A DNA stretch of 38,608 nt from the NCBI GenBank assembly GCA_964459305.1, contig CAYWNA010000112.1, positions 1-38,608 on the forward strand, read 5' to 3'. Made by a program: the position numbers and the translations under genes. Of this stretch, positions 1 through 7,755 are shown one piece after another. Source of the stretch: CAYWNA01 sp964459305. GTDB taxonomy: Bacteria; Planctomycetota; Planctomycetia; Pirellulales; Pirellulaceae. The first letter of the stretch is position 1; every line of letters starts with the position of its first letter. Under the pieces are notes generated by a model. That model saw only the letters and a list, made by a program, of their open reading frames with translations. It was not told where the DNA came from and did not search any database.

Positions 1-89
1 ATCGGCTCCCAGCCTGTCTGGTCTGTCGGCCGACTGGCTGTAAGCCTATCCCACGAAGCCAGACTGCTCTTTCTCGAACGATCCACAAT

Positions 90-2048
90 TCAGTCCTGTC
101 GCTCAGTCCGTTCTTTCCACACCTCTTCGATCAATTCCGCACCCACCAGACCGTACAGCCGGGGGCGTGGGGGGATCAGCGAGGTATCGACGTCTTCATA
201 GGTGAGATCGGGTTGTTCGTTGCCATTGTTCCATGTGGCGATCGTCGACTTCAACCACTTCTCGTTGTTGGCTTGGAATCTGTCGCACCACTCTTCGGCC
301 TGTTTTCGCCGTTCAACCGGTTCGTCTGCCGTGAGACTGGACACAGCGAAGTCCGGCTTATAGTGAGCTCCGCGACACTCGTCACGCTCGAAGGCGCCTT
401 TGAGAACGGTTTTCGCCAGCGGGAACATGTCCAGAAGCGTCTTGACAAAGACAATGTTCTGATTGGTCCAATTGCCACCATCCGACAGCGAACATCGCTT
501 TGCCCGGTCATGCAGTTCGTTGACTTTCTGGACCGCCTCATCGAGTTGGTTATTGTGTCTGACCACCGTGGCGGCTTTGGTCATGGCTTCGCCCAACTCC
601 TGGTGGATCCGATAAGGGTTCTCGTCGCCGCCTTCGCGAGCGAGCAGTTCGTTTTGCGCCTCTTGATGCTCCTTGCGAGCACCGTCGAACAACGACGAAG
701 GCAGTTCCGCAGCGGTGCCGTTCGGAGCGGATTCGAGCAGCGTCTGGATGCCCGGAGCGACGAACAAGCCGGTAAAGATGCAGCTCAGCAGCGAATTGGC
801 CCCCAGTCGATTGGCGCCGTGGTAGTGGTAGTCGACTTCGCCGATGGCGTACAGGTTGGGGATGCTTGTTTGCTGGTTCGCCGGCGAACCGGGCTGCAAA
901 CCACCGTCGGCGGTCCGCTCGTAGTCCGCCCACAGACCGCCCATCGAGTAATGGACGGCAGGGAAGATCCTCATCGGCACATAGCGGGGATCGACGCCCT
1001 TGAATTTTTCGTATATTTCTAGAATTCCGCCCAGCTTGCGATCCAATTCCTCGGCGTCGATGTGCGTCAAATCCAAATACACGCACATGCGGTCCTCTTC
1101 CACGCTCAGGCCCTCGTTGACACAAATGTCAAAGATCTCTCGTGTGGCGATATCGCGAGGCACCAAGTTGCCGTACTTGGGGTAACGCTCCTCCAAGAAG
1201 TAGAACCGCTCCGATTCCGGGACGTCCGTTGGATCACGCGGATCTTGCGGCGTTTTGGGCACCCACACGCGTCCGCCTTCGCCGCGAGCCGATTCGCTCA
1301 TCAATCGCAACTTATCCGCCCCGGGAACGGCTGTTGGATGCACTTGGATAAACTCGCCGTTGCCGTACTTGGCGCCGGCCTGGTAGGCTCGACTGGCCGC
1401 ATTGCCGGTACTTACGGCAGACATGGTGGAACGGCCGTAAATCAACCCACAACCACCAGTCGCCAGGATCACCGCGTCCGCCGGAAAAGTACGGATCTCC
1501 ATCGTGACCAAATCCTGGCCCACGCAGCCGCGGCAGATTCCGTTGTCGTCCAGGACAGGTCCGAGGAAATCCCAGAACTCGTATTTTCGGACACGGCCCT
1601 CTGCCTCCCGGCGGCGGACTTGCTCATCCAAAGCGTAAAGCAACTGCTGGCCCGTGGTTGCACCGGCGAAGGCCGTGCGGCAGTACAGTGTGCCGCCAAA
1701 CCGCCGGCGATCCAAGAAGCCTTCCGGTGTGCGATTGAAGGTGACGCCCAGTCGATCCATCAAGTCGATGACCTTAGGCCCCCAGTAGCACATTTCCTTG
1801 ACCGGCGGTTGATGCTGCAAGAAATCGCCGCCATAGACGGTATCGTCCAAGTGTTTCCACTCGCTGTCGCCAAGCTGTCGGGTCTGATCGTTACACGAGT
1901 TGATGCCGCCCTGAGCGCAGACGCTGTGGGACCGCTTGACCGGAGTAAGACTCATCAAGTCCACGTCGATCCCCAGTTCCGCCATCTTCATGGCAGCCGC
2001 CAATCCGGCCAAACCGCCGCCGACCACCATCACGCGTTGCTTTGCCAT
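90..2048 (-). CDS. sdhA: succinate dehydrogenase / fumarate reductase flavoprotein subunit
   Basis: This is the catalytic FAD subunit of respiratory complex II, which oxidises succinate to fumarate at the cytoplasmic membrane. The N-terminus carries the dinucleotide-binding motif VVGGGLAGLAAA (about residues 8-19). The HSVCAQGGIN block follows, with the histidine (near residue 41) that normally holds FAD covalently. HPTAVPG, SESARGEGG and the C-terminal RLGANSLLSC active-site motif are all present. About 652 residues, as expected for the family. I chose the ATG at 2048; a GTG two codons upstream (2054) is equally possible, since an AGGA lies 10 or 4 bases away respectively. It follows sdhC by about 27 bases, so the two form an operon. 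The iron-sulfur subunit sdhB is not in the window and would be expected beyond position 1. Function is secure; only the start is uncertain. Confidence 0.96.
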   Translation of the reverse strand: MAKQRVMVVGGGLAGLAAAMKMAELGIDVDLMSLTPVKRSHSVCAQGGINSCNDQTRQLGDSEWKHLDDTVYGGDFLQHQPPVKEMCYWGPKVIDLMDRLGVTFNRTPEGFLDRRRFGGTLYCRTAFAGATTGQQLLYALDEQVRRREAEGRVRKYEFWDFLGPVLDDNGICRGCVGQDLVTMEIRTFPADAVILATGGCGLIYGRSTMSAVSTGNAASRAYQAGAKYGNGEFIQVHPTAVPGADKLRLMSESARGEGGRVWVPKTPQDPRDPTDVPESERFYFLEERYPKYGNLVPRDIATREIFDICVNEGLSVEEDRMCVYLDLTHIDAEELDRKLGGILEIYEKFKGVDPRYVPMRIFPAVHYSMGGLWADYERTADGGLQPGSPANQQTSIPNLYAIGEVDYHYHGANRLGANSLLSCIFTGLFVAPGIQTLLESAPNGTAAELPSSLFDGARKEHQEAQNELLAREGGDENPYRIHQELGEAMTKAATVVRHNNQLDEAVQKVNELHDRAKRCSLSDGGNWTNQNIVFVKTLLDMFPLAKTVLKGAFERDECRGAHYKPDFAVSSLTADEPVERRKQAEEWCDRFQANNEKWLKSTIATWNNGNEQPDLTYEDVDTSLIPPRPRLYGLVGAELIEEVWKERTERQD

Positions 2049-2075
2049 TGTCACGTTGTCCTGAATGCAAGTAGG

Positions 2076-2873
2076 TCAGGGATCGTCCCGACGTTTATCC
2101 GCGTTTTCCTTGTTTTCCTTGATGTCGCCCGATTCGATCCTGGCGTCGTACATTCGCTTTTCCAAAAACTTTGCATCCTCAACACGAACGTTGGCTGCAC
2201 CAAACAAGGCACTCATGCCTACGATCGCCAGGAGTACGCCAAAGGATGCACAAATCCGTAAGGCCCGTTTCTGAGCTGCCGGTGAAATCCAAAGTCCCCA
2301 CGTGATTCCCATGGTCCACAAACCATTGGCCAGATGGAAAACGCAGGACAACACGCCCACCGCGTAAAGGACCTGGACAGTCAAGCTGCTCATCGCCTCA
2401 CCCAATGTGGACGCGGCGCTAAACGGTTTGAAGTTGGCTCCGCCGAAAGGTCCAGCAACATACTTCAGCCACAAATCGAAATGAAACCAACCGTGCAGAT
2501 GGAATACGTGCCAGACAATGAACGCGAAGGCTATGATGCCAGTGGCACGCTGCAAGACGTAGCGGACGTTGGCGTCGCGAGGGTACGAGCCGAGATTCCA
2601 CAATCCGCCGAAAACGATCACCACACCCAGCACGGCGTGGAACAGAATGGGTAGAAATATGAACGCCCACTCCACAAGCAGGAGTGCATCCTCCAGGCTG
2701 TGGATTTGGTAGACGTTCTTCTGAAAAGTTGACGCACCGGTCAGCACGCTCGCGTTCACCACCAAGTGAACAATCATGTACGCGCCCACGGGTACCAAAC
2801 CGGTCAACGAATGAAGCCGGCGAATGAGAAACTCGTGGCGAGCCAAGAACGACGATGATGCCACAGTGTTCAC
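2076..2873 (-). CDS. sdhC: succinate dehydrogenase cytochrome b558 membrane subunit
   Basis: This is the membrane anchor and haem b subunit of complex II, of the single-subunit Bacillus type. It hands electrons from SdhAB to quinone. About 265 residues with roughly five hydrophobic segments. Histidines suited to haem ligation occur in RRLHSLTG, MIVHLVV, LFHAVLG and WHVFHLHGW. The frame stays open for 78 codons further upstream, but that stretch is not hydrophobic and covers a promoter. I chose the GTG at 2873 because AAAGGG sits about 5 bases before it. The C-terminus is a charged cytoplasmic tail rich in Lys, Glu and Asp. The gene lies immediately upstream of sdhA. Confidence 0.9.
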   Translation of the reverse strand: MNTVASSSFLARHEFLIRRLHSLTGLVPVGAYMIVHLVVNASVLTGASTFQKNVYQIHSLEDALLLVEWAFIFLPILFHAVLGVVIVFGGLWNLGSYPRDANVRYVLQRATGIIAFAFIVWHVFHLHGWFHFDLWLKYVAGPFGGANFKPFSAASTLGEAMSSLTVQVLYAVGVLSCVFHLANGLWTMGITWGLWISPAAQKRALRICASFGVLLAIVGMSALFGAANVRVEDAKFLEKRMYDARIESGDIKENKENADKRRDDP

Positions 2874-3079
2874 GGGAGCCCTTTCTGTGAAGACGCTGTT
2901 AGGAAGCTGACGCAGACGGGCTGAGTTGCTCCATCGTAAGTTGCGGTGCCATACAGGTTTACCGATGAGAGAGACACCCGACTGTGCATCCCGGCCAAGT
3001 GCACGGATAACCAACACGCCACCGCAGAAAAGTTGATCTTTCCCCCAAATCTCGCATTTCCTAATAAGCGAGTGTAGAT

Positions 3080-3107
3080 AGTATAAGAGGGTAGACGTCC
3101 GTGACAA
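3080..3107 (-). promoter_or_regulatory. sigma70-type promoter for sdhC-sdhA
   Basis: On the minus strand TTGTCA (3107-3102) and TATACT (3085-3080) are separated by 16 bases, close to consensus in both boxes. Transcription would begin near 3073, leaving a leader of about 200 nt before the chosen sdhC start at 2873. Confidence 0.6.
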
Positions 3108-3174
3108 CCGGGTAGTTCGAGCGATGGACAGCGCCCGTCGAATGCAGCACCGGAGATTTTTCGGGAACTTCGCT

Positions 3175-3203
3175 TTGGCTTTTCACGGGAAAAGCGGTAC
3201 GAT
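3175..3203 (+). promoter_or_regulatory. possible promoter for the response regulator gene
   Basis: TTGGCT (3175-3180) and TACGAT (3198-3203) are 17 bases apart, each matching consensus at four of six positions. The position suits the downstream receiver gene and is divergent from the sdhC promoter. In the 411-base space between the sdhC and receiver starts (2874-3284) I see only these two promoters. Confidence 0.4.
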
Positions 3204-3284
3204 TGTGGCGTGTTTCGGGACCTTCGGAGGCCACGTCACGCACGAATGACCGTGACGCCGTTAACCGAGCGCGGAGGCGTGCCG

Positions 3285-3674
3285 GTGGACACACCATCAT
3301 TACTGATCACCGATGACGATCTCGATTTCCGCGAGACGCTGCGAGGCGTCTTCGAACCGCGCGGATTTCGCACGCTCATTGCCGGAGACGGCGAGGAAGC
3401 TCTCGAAGTCGTCCGAACCAATGAGGTGCACTTGCTGCTGCTGGACATGTACATGCCCAGGTTGAGCGGATTGGAGACCATCCGCCGCGTAAAACAGTTC
3501 CGCGAACCGCTTCCGTGCATTCTGCTCTCGGCCGACATGGATCAACGCCTGGCGGCGGAAGCCCGCCGCGCCCAGGCATTCTCAGTACTCTCCAAACCCG
3601 TTCGATTCGCCGAGATTACCAGCGCCGTAGGCCAAGCGATGCGCACCATCTACGACTGGCCGCCGGCGGGGTAA
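3285..3674 (+). CDS. single-domain response regulator (receiver domain only)
   Basis: A CheY-like receiver protein of about 129 residues with no output domain, so it probably acts by protein-protein contact or as a phosphate shuttle. The acidic pocket DDD (residues 10-12), phospho-acceptor Asp54 in LLLDMYMP, Ser82 in LLSAD and Lys104 in LSKPV are all in place, so it should be phosphorylatable. I chose the GTG at 3285 because GGAGG lies 7 bases upstream; an ATG at 3246 would add 13 residues but has poorer spacing (GGAGG 15 bases away). No histidine kinase is adjacent, so the partner is unknown. The gene diverges from sdhC and converges on the carboxyl-transferring enzyme gene downstream. Confidence 0.88.
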   Translation: MDTPSLLITDDDLDFRETLRGVFEPRGFRTLIAGDGEEALEVVRTNEVHLLLLDMYMPRLSGLETIRRVKQFREPLPCILLSADMDQRLAAEARRAQAFSVLSKPVRFAEITSAVGQAMRTIYDWPPAG

Positions 3675-3702
3675 TCCCCCAACGAAGCACATGCGTCCGG
3701 GT

Positions 3703-3808
3703 GTAGGGTGGGCCGCGCTCGTCTTGTGGCCACACGATGTCTTTCGGTGCCGCAGAAGGTTGTCGACCTTTCGCCGCGGTATCCCATGGCCCGCTTGGCC
3801 CACCCTAC
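3703..3808. repeat. intergenic inverted repeat in a convergent junction
   Basis: GTAGGGTGGGCC (3703-3714) recurs as its exact reverse complement at 3797-3808, 82 bases apart. The pair lies between two convergent genes. It could form a long-looped hairpin at the ends of both transcripts. It has no U-tract, so a classical intrinsic terminator is doubtful; a dispersed palindromic element is more likely. Confidence 0.7.
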
Positions 3809-3829
3809 GCTGCCTTTCACCCTACGCTG
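3801..3829. repeat. 12-bp direct repeat
   Basis: CACCCTACGCTG occurs at 3801-3812 and again at 3818-3829. The first copy overlaps the right arm of the neighbouring inverted repeat, which suggests local slippage or duplication of the element's end. Confidence 0.6.
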
Positions 3830-3841
3830 TCGCCGGGTCCG

Positions 3842-5242
3842 CTACGATCCCTTGTACTTCTCCCAGTACTTAGGCATCAGTTCCTCGACCTTGGCCTCCA
3901 GTTCTTCGTCGCTGATGGCGGTCATGCGGCCGTTGACTTCGTATTGGTCCATGACCCACCGGGCGACTTTGTGGACCTTGATCTTGCTGATCCGATCGTC
4001 GCCTTTCAACCCGAAGAATTCGTTGACCCAGAGAGCGACGCCGTCGGCACCGCTTTTGTCGGTCAGAGCCACGCGGGGCGGACGATTCAACAGCTTCGCC
4101 GTATCGAAGATGTTATAGATCCGCTCGTCTTGTCGCAAACCGCCGGCGTGGATACCGGCGCGCGTCGTGTTGAAGTGCCGTCCGACAAACGGATAGTTGT
4201 CGGGGATTGGCAGGTTGATCGAGCGCATGTAGTCGGCGATCTCGGTGATCATTTCCGTGCGGACGCCGCACATATCCTGTTTCAGCGAAAGATACTCGAT
4301 CACCGCGCCTTCCAGCGGCGGATTACCCGTGCGCTCACCAAAACCGAACAGGGTGGCGTTCAGCGCGTCGCAACCGTACAGCCAGGCCGTCGCACCATTT
4401 GAGGCCACGCGATGGAAGTCGTTGTGGCCGTGCCATTCTAGTCGATCACTGGGTACACCGCACTCCTGGTTCAGTTTGTAGATGATCTTTGGAACGCTGC
4501 GCGGTAGTTCCACGCCCGGATAGTGCACACCAAAGCCCATGGTGTCGCAAATGCGGATTTTGACCGACATTTCATCGGGCACTTGCTCGCTCATTCGCAT
4601 CAGCCGGTCGACGAAAGGCAGGACGAACCCGTCCCAGTCGGCTCGCGTCACGTCCTCCAGATGGCATCGGGGCCGCACGCCCGCTTCGAAGGCCGCGTCG
4701 ACCACTTCGCAGTACGAGTCCATGCACTCCTGTCGGCTCTTGAACTTGAGCTTGTTGAAGATGTGATAGTCGGAGCTGCTGGTCAACATGCCCGTCTCTT
4801 TCAGACCGGCTTCCTTGACCAAACGAAAATCGCCCTTGACCGCGCGAATCCAGCCGGTGCACTCCGGGTACTCATGGCCCAAAGCACGGCAACGGTCCAG
4901 CGTTTCACGATCGTTCTTCGTGTACAGGAAGAACTCGGTCTGGCGGATCACCCCGTTCGGTCCACCCAACTTGGCCATTAGATCGTACAAGTGAACCATC
5001 TGGTCGATGGTGTACGGCGGACGAGCCTGCTGGCCATCACGGAACGTGGTGTCGGTGATGTTGATGTCACGTGATTTGACAGAATTGGGATCGAACTCAA
5101 CGGTCTTGCCGTCGATTTGCTCGACCAGCGGGCCATCGAACCGAATCAACGGAGGAAAATCGTAGTCGAAGGTTTCTTCCATCAGGTTCGGTTCGGTCGT
5201 ATCGATCAGGGGATGTTCTTTTCTTGCGTCACCATCAGACAT
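3842..5242 (-). CDS. 2-isopropylmalate/homocitrate synthase family (HMGL-like) enzyme
   Basis: A TIM-barrel acyl-CoA-dependent condensing enzyme of the DRE-TIM superfamily, 466 residues. The signature DTTFRDGQQ is at residues 64-72 (usual form DTTLRDGEQ). The metal-binding HGHND is at 271-275 and GFGERTGN at 300-307, so the active site looks complete. The roughly 55 residues before the barrel are longer than in LeuA. There is no clear LeuA allosteric domain; the C-terminus (about 400-466) is short. Candidate activities are isopropylmalate, citramalate, homocitrate or Re-type citrate synthesis, and sequence alone does not decide. GAGGAG lies about 9 bases before the ATG. It is the last gene of an operon, 58 bases after a dedicated acyl carrier protein, which hints at an acyl-chain or thioester substrate. 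Confidence 0.85.
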   Translation of the reverse strand: MSDGDARKEHPLIDTTEPNLMEETFDYDFPPLIRFDGPLVEQIDGKTVEFDPNSVKSRDINITDTTFRDGQQARPPYTIDQMVHLYDLMAKLGGPNGVIRQTEFFLYTKNDRETLDRCRALGHEYPECTGWIRAVKGDFRLVKEAGLKETGMLTSSSDYHIFNKLKFKSRQECMDSYCEVVDAAFEAGVRPRCHLEDVTRADWDGFVLPFVDRLMRMSEQVPDEMSVKIRICDTMGFGVHYPGVELPRSVPKIIYKLNQECGVPSDRLEWHGHNDFHRVASNGATAWLYGCDALNATLFGFGERTGNPPLEGAVIEYLSLKQDMCGVRTEMITEIADYMRSINLPIPDNYPFVGRHFNTTRAGIHAGGLRQDERIYNIFDTAKLLNRPPRVALTDKSGADGVALWVNEFFGLKGDDRISKIKVHKVARWVMDQYEVNGRMTAISDEELEAKVEELMPKYWEKYKGS

Positions 5243-5300
5243 AGCTTATCACTCCTCAAAAACTCAATTTCGGCTGCTGGACAACGGCCCAAGGCGCGAT

Positions 5301-5555
5301 CTAGATCTCGGCGCCCTGTTCTACACAGACTTTCTCGATGAACTCGGCGGCGTCTGCGACGGACGTCACTGATAACGCGGCGTCTTCATCCATTTCGATT
5401 TCAAACTCCTCCTCAAACATCGCCACCAATTCGATGGATTGAACACTTTCGGCGCCCAGGTCCACCGTGAAGTTGTGTTCTGGTTTGATTTCGCTCGCGT
5501 CGAGTTTCAAGACACTCGCAGTTACTTCGATAACACGATCTAGCACGCTTGCCAT
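5301..5555 (-). CDS. acyl carrier protein
   Basis: An 84-residue acidic four-helix carrier protein. The phosphopantetheine attachment Ser37 lies in DLGAESVQSIELV, where the common DSL is ESV; the serine and the following amphipathic helix EEEFEIE are kept. AGGAG is 9 bases before the ATG. It stands alone from fatty-acid synthesis genes and lies between a sugar nucleotidyltransferase and a thioester-condensing enzyme. It may therefore be a specialised carrier rather than the main AcpP, although sequence alone cannot exclude the latter. Confidence 0.93.
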   Translation of the reverse strand: MASVLDRVIEVTASVLKLDASEIKPEHNFTVDLGAESVQSIELVAMFEEEFEIEMDEDAALSVTSVADAAEFIEKVCVEQGAEI

Positions 5556-5600
5556 AACGATAATCTCCTAACTGAAAACGATTGATCCGGTAAGGTAGGC

Positions 5601-5680
5601 CCCGGTTGCCGGACGGGACTGGGAACTGATCGGTTCGTCGCCAACATGAATGCCGCAGCAGGTCCCGTCCGGCAACCGGG
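5601..5680. repeat. long perfect intergenic inverted repeat
   Basis: Two perfectly complementary 19-base arms (5601-5619 and 5662-5680), each containing GTTGCCGGACGG or its complement, flank a 42-base loop. The element fills most of the 152-base gap between the sugar nucleotidyltransferase and ACP genes. In RNA it would be a very stable GC-rich stem inside the operon transcript. It has no U-tract, so it is more like a REP/MITE-type or RNA-stability element than a terminator. Confidence 0.8.
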
Positions 5681-5707
5681 ACCCGAGAGCTTGCGGCCGA
5701 AGCTGCG

Positions 5708-6997
5708 TCAGGCACGTTGATGACGGAGCGTGCGGCGCCCTTTCTTGACAGCTTCTTTCCGCGGCCCTGCGGTGATATTGAAGATTTCTTCCCACATCGC
5801 TTCCTGGGCGGGCGTCCACTCAAGGCCCCGGCGACCCATCGCCGTCTTGGCTGTTCCGTACAGCGCACGTTTGCCGAATCCTTTGGTCACGACTCCTTCG
5901 ACGAACCAAGCGAACGACGGAATAAACTTGGGCAGCGGTTTGCCCGTGGCGGCGATCAGTGTCATCGCCCCCACGTAGGCTCCAGTGTTGAACAGCGTGC
6001 CAATCGACGTTTTGGTGTGATCGCCGATCAACGATCCGACTTTCGTCGATCCCGTATCGATCGACGATTTGCCGTCGAGTGAAACCGAAACCGAGCTGTA
6101 GTCGTTCTTCAAATCGCTGTTTGTCGTCAGCGCCCCCAGGTTCACCCACTGGCCAACGTAAGCATGCCCCAGGAATCCGTCATGGTACTTGTTCGAATAG
6201 CCTTGGATGATGGACTCTTCGACCTCGCCACCGACGCGGCAAACGGGGCCGATCGAGTTCCCTTCCCGGCATTTGGCACCGAGCAAGATGGTCTTCTTGC
6301 CAATGTAGCAGGGACCCTCGATGCGGGAGAAGGGATGGATCTCCGCGCCCTCGTCGATGTAGACCGGCCCATGCTCGGCGTCGATGACCACCATGGGATG
6401 CACGCGCGCATCCGGCGCAATGTAGACATCCGCGCGGCTGCCGCGGACGGCCAGCGGCTCTTCTACCGTTCCTTCGAAGCCGCTACGGCCGGCTGCGGCA
6501 AAGTCCTTGATCAACTGGTCCGGATTCGCCAGCACGAGTTCCCACGTATAGTTCCACGTGGTGACGTCGTTTTCGACCGCGGGTAGCGAATCCCAGGCGG
6601 TTGCGAGCAACGAACTGAGTGACTCCGTATTCAGTTTGGCCAGATCTTCCTTAGCGATACGCACGTAAAGACACTCTTCGTTGGCATCGAATGCGACTTG
6701 GCTGGGGCCAACCGGCTGAACATCGAATTCGGATGCAACCACACGCGCGTTGACCAACAGCAAGTCGTCGCCAGCCAGACTTGATGGATCATTGATTGGC
6801 CAGTCTGTCTGTTCGCGGTAAGCGTCCGCCATGTAGTCTGGGAGAAAACCTGCCACATCCTTAGCACCGGTCTTGGCAATCAGTTTTTCCGCCAGCGATG
6901 TCATACCGCACCGCAGGTCCCAGATGGGCCGGCAGAGAGCCAACGGATCAAAGTTGTTGCGTGATTCAGTCAACTGGTCAAGCAAAATCAAACGCAT
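5708..6997 (-). CDS. GlmU-like putative sugar nucleotidyltransferase / acyltransferase
   Basis: A 429-residue protein resembling the GlmU-like family also found in Bacteroidetes, annotated as a bifunctional UDP-GlcNAc diphosphorylase / glucosamine-1-phosphate acetyltransferase. The N-terminal half (1 to about 180) aligns with that family's unusual nucleotidyltransferase-like domain (LCRPIWDLRCG near residues 21-31), but the canonical GxGxRxxP nucleotide loop is missing. Residues about 185-345 contain hexapeptide repeats (IAPDARVHP, IDEGAEIHP, IGKKTILLG) that predict a left-handed beta helix, followed by a helical C-terminus. Likely role: activated amino-sugar supply for envelope glycans; the exact substrate is inferred. 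GAGGAG lies 8-9 bases before the ATG. First gene of the operon with ACP and the HMGL-like enzyme. Confidence 0.82.
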   Translation of the reverse strand: MRLILLDQLTESRNNFDPLALCRPIWDLRCGMTSLAEKLIAKTGAKDVAGFLPDYMADAYREQTDWPINDPSSLAGDDLLLVNARVVASEFDVQPVGPSQVAFDANEECLYVRIAKEDLAKLNTESLSSLLATAWDSLPAVENDVTTWNYTWELVLANPDQLIKDFAAAGRSGFEGTVEEPLAVRGSRADVYIAPDARVHPMVVIDAEHGPVYIDEGAEIHPFSRIEGPCYIGKKTILLGAKCREGNSIGPVCRVGGEVEESIIQGYSNKYHDGFLGHAYVGQWVNLGALTTNSDLKNDYSSVSVSLDGKSSIDTGSTKVGSLIGDHTKTSIGTLFNTGAYVGAMTLIAATGKPLPKFIPSFAWFVEGVVTKGFGKRALYGTAKTAMGRRGLEWTPAQEAMWEEIFNITAGPRKEAVKKGRRTLRHQRA

Positions 6998-7250
6998 GTG
7001 GCAAGCTCCTCACTTGGATTTCTGACGGTTTGCGGCTGGCGCGACAAGCCCTGTGGACTCTCGGCGACGGTCAGAGAACGACGTCGTCTGGCCAGCCCGA
7101 ACCTTCCAACATACAAAACTCGCCCTGGAATTCAACCGAAAATCCGCCCGACATGCTTCTTTCGCCCGCAAAGTCACCGCGAGCAGAATATTTTTTATCG
7201 GAATAATCGACATAAGCCCTAGCGAACAAAGACTTTGGGGAGGAACCGTC

Positions 7251-7733
7251 ATGAGATTCCAAAGACAAGGCACCCAATCGGACCGCGGGGAACTTCATAT
7301 GTCGTCGATGATCGACATTGTGTTCCTGCTGCTGGTGTTCTTCGTGATGACGTTCAAGATCGCTGCGATCGAGGGCGAATTCCGCATGAAATCACCGGTA
7401 ACTGAAGGCCCTAGTGGAGAGGTAGAGTGCGCACCCCCACTGTGGATTCGTCTGACCTCCGGCGAAGGCGGGCGACTGACGTCCGTTCGTATGAATGATC
7501 GCGTGATGGCCGACCTCGACGAATTACGACACGAGGTCGCACAATTGATCGCCCCCGATCAGTACGTGAACACCGCGAGTGAAAATTGGGAGGTCGTGTT
7601 GGATTGCGACTATTCCCTTGCCTATCAGCACGTCATCGATGCAGTCACTGCCGTGAGAGGATATGAAGATCATGCGGGCAATGTCGTGGACCTGATCCCG
7701 CAAGTGCGGTTCGCCCCAATTCGCACGCCATAG
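7251..7733 (+). CDS. ExbD/TolR-family biopolymer transport protein
   Basis: A 160-residue single-pass inner-membrane protein of the ExbD/TolR/MotB-like stator family. A short cytoplasmic N-terminus leads to one membrane helix (about 17-40). Asp22, in SSMIDIVFLLLVFF, matches the conserved proton-conducting aspartate. The remainder is periplasmic. GGGGAGGA is 6-7 bases before the ATG at 7251; the frame extends upstream but without family similarity. No ExbB/TolQ partner and no TonB are adjacent, so it must work with a partner encoded elsewhere. It converges on the Xer recombinase gene, with only 22 bases between the stops. The 253-base space upstream of it (6998-7250) shows no clear element. 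Confidence 0.9.
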   Translation: MRFQRQGTQSDRGELHMSSMIDIVFLLLVFFVMTFKIAAIEGEFRMKSPVTEGPSGEVECAPPLWIRLTSGEGGRLTSVRMNDRVMADLDELRHEVAQLIAPDQYVNTASENWEVVLDCDYSLAYQHVIDAVTAVRGYEDHAGNVVDLIPQVRFAPIRTP

Positions 7734-7755
7734 GGCGGCACCGTTCGAATTCAGC

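Noticed and set aside
1..89. Terminator after sdhA
   Set aside because: A short palindrome (AGTCGGCCGACT) exists in the first 50 bases, but it has no T-tract and the operon is expected to continue into sdhB beyond the window.
1062..2261. A 399-codon open frame antisense to sdhA, and a similar 498-codon one antisense to secA (27025-28521)
   Set aside because: Both are shadow frames of strongly conserved genes. They show no recognisable domain and a composition expected from the opposite strand's codon bias.
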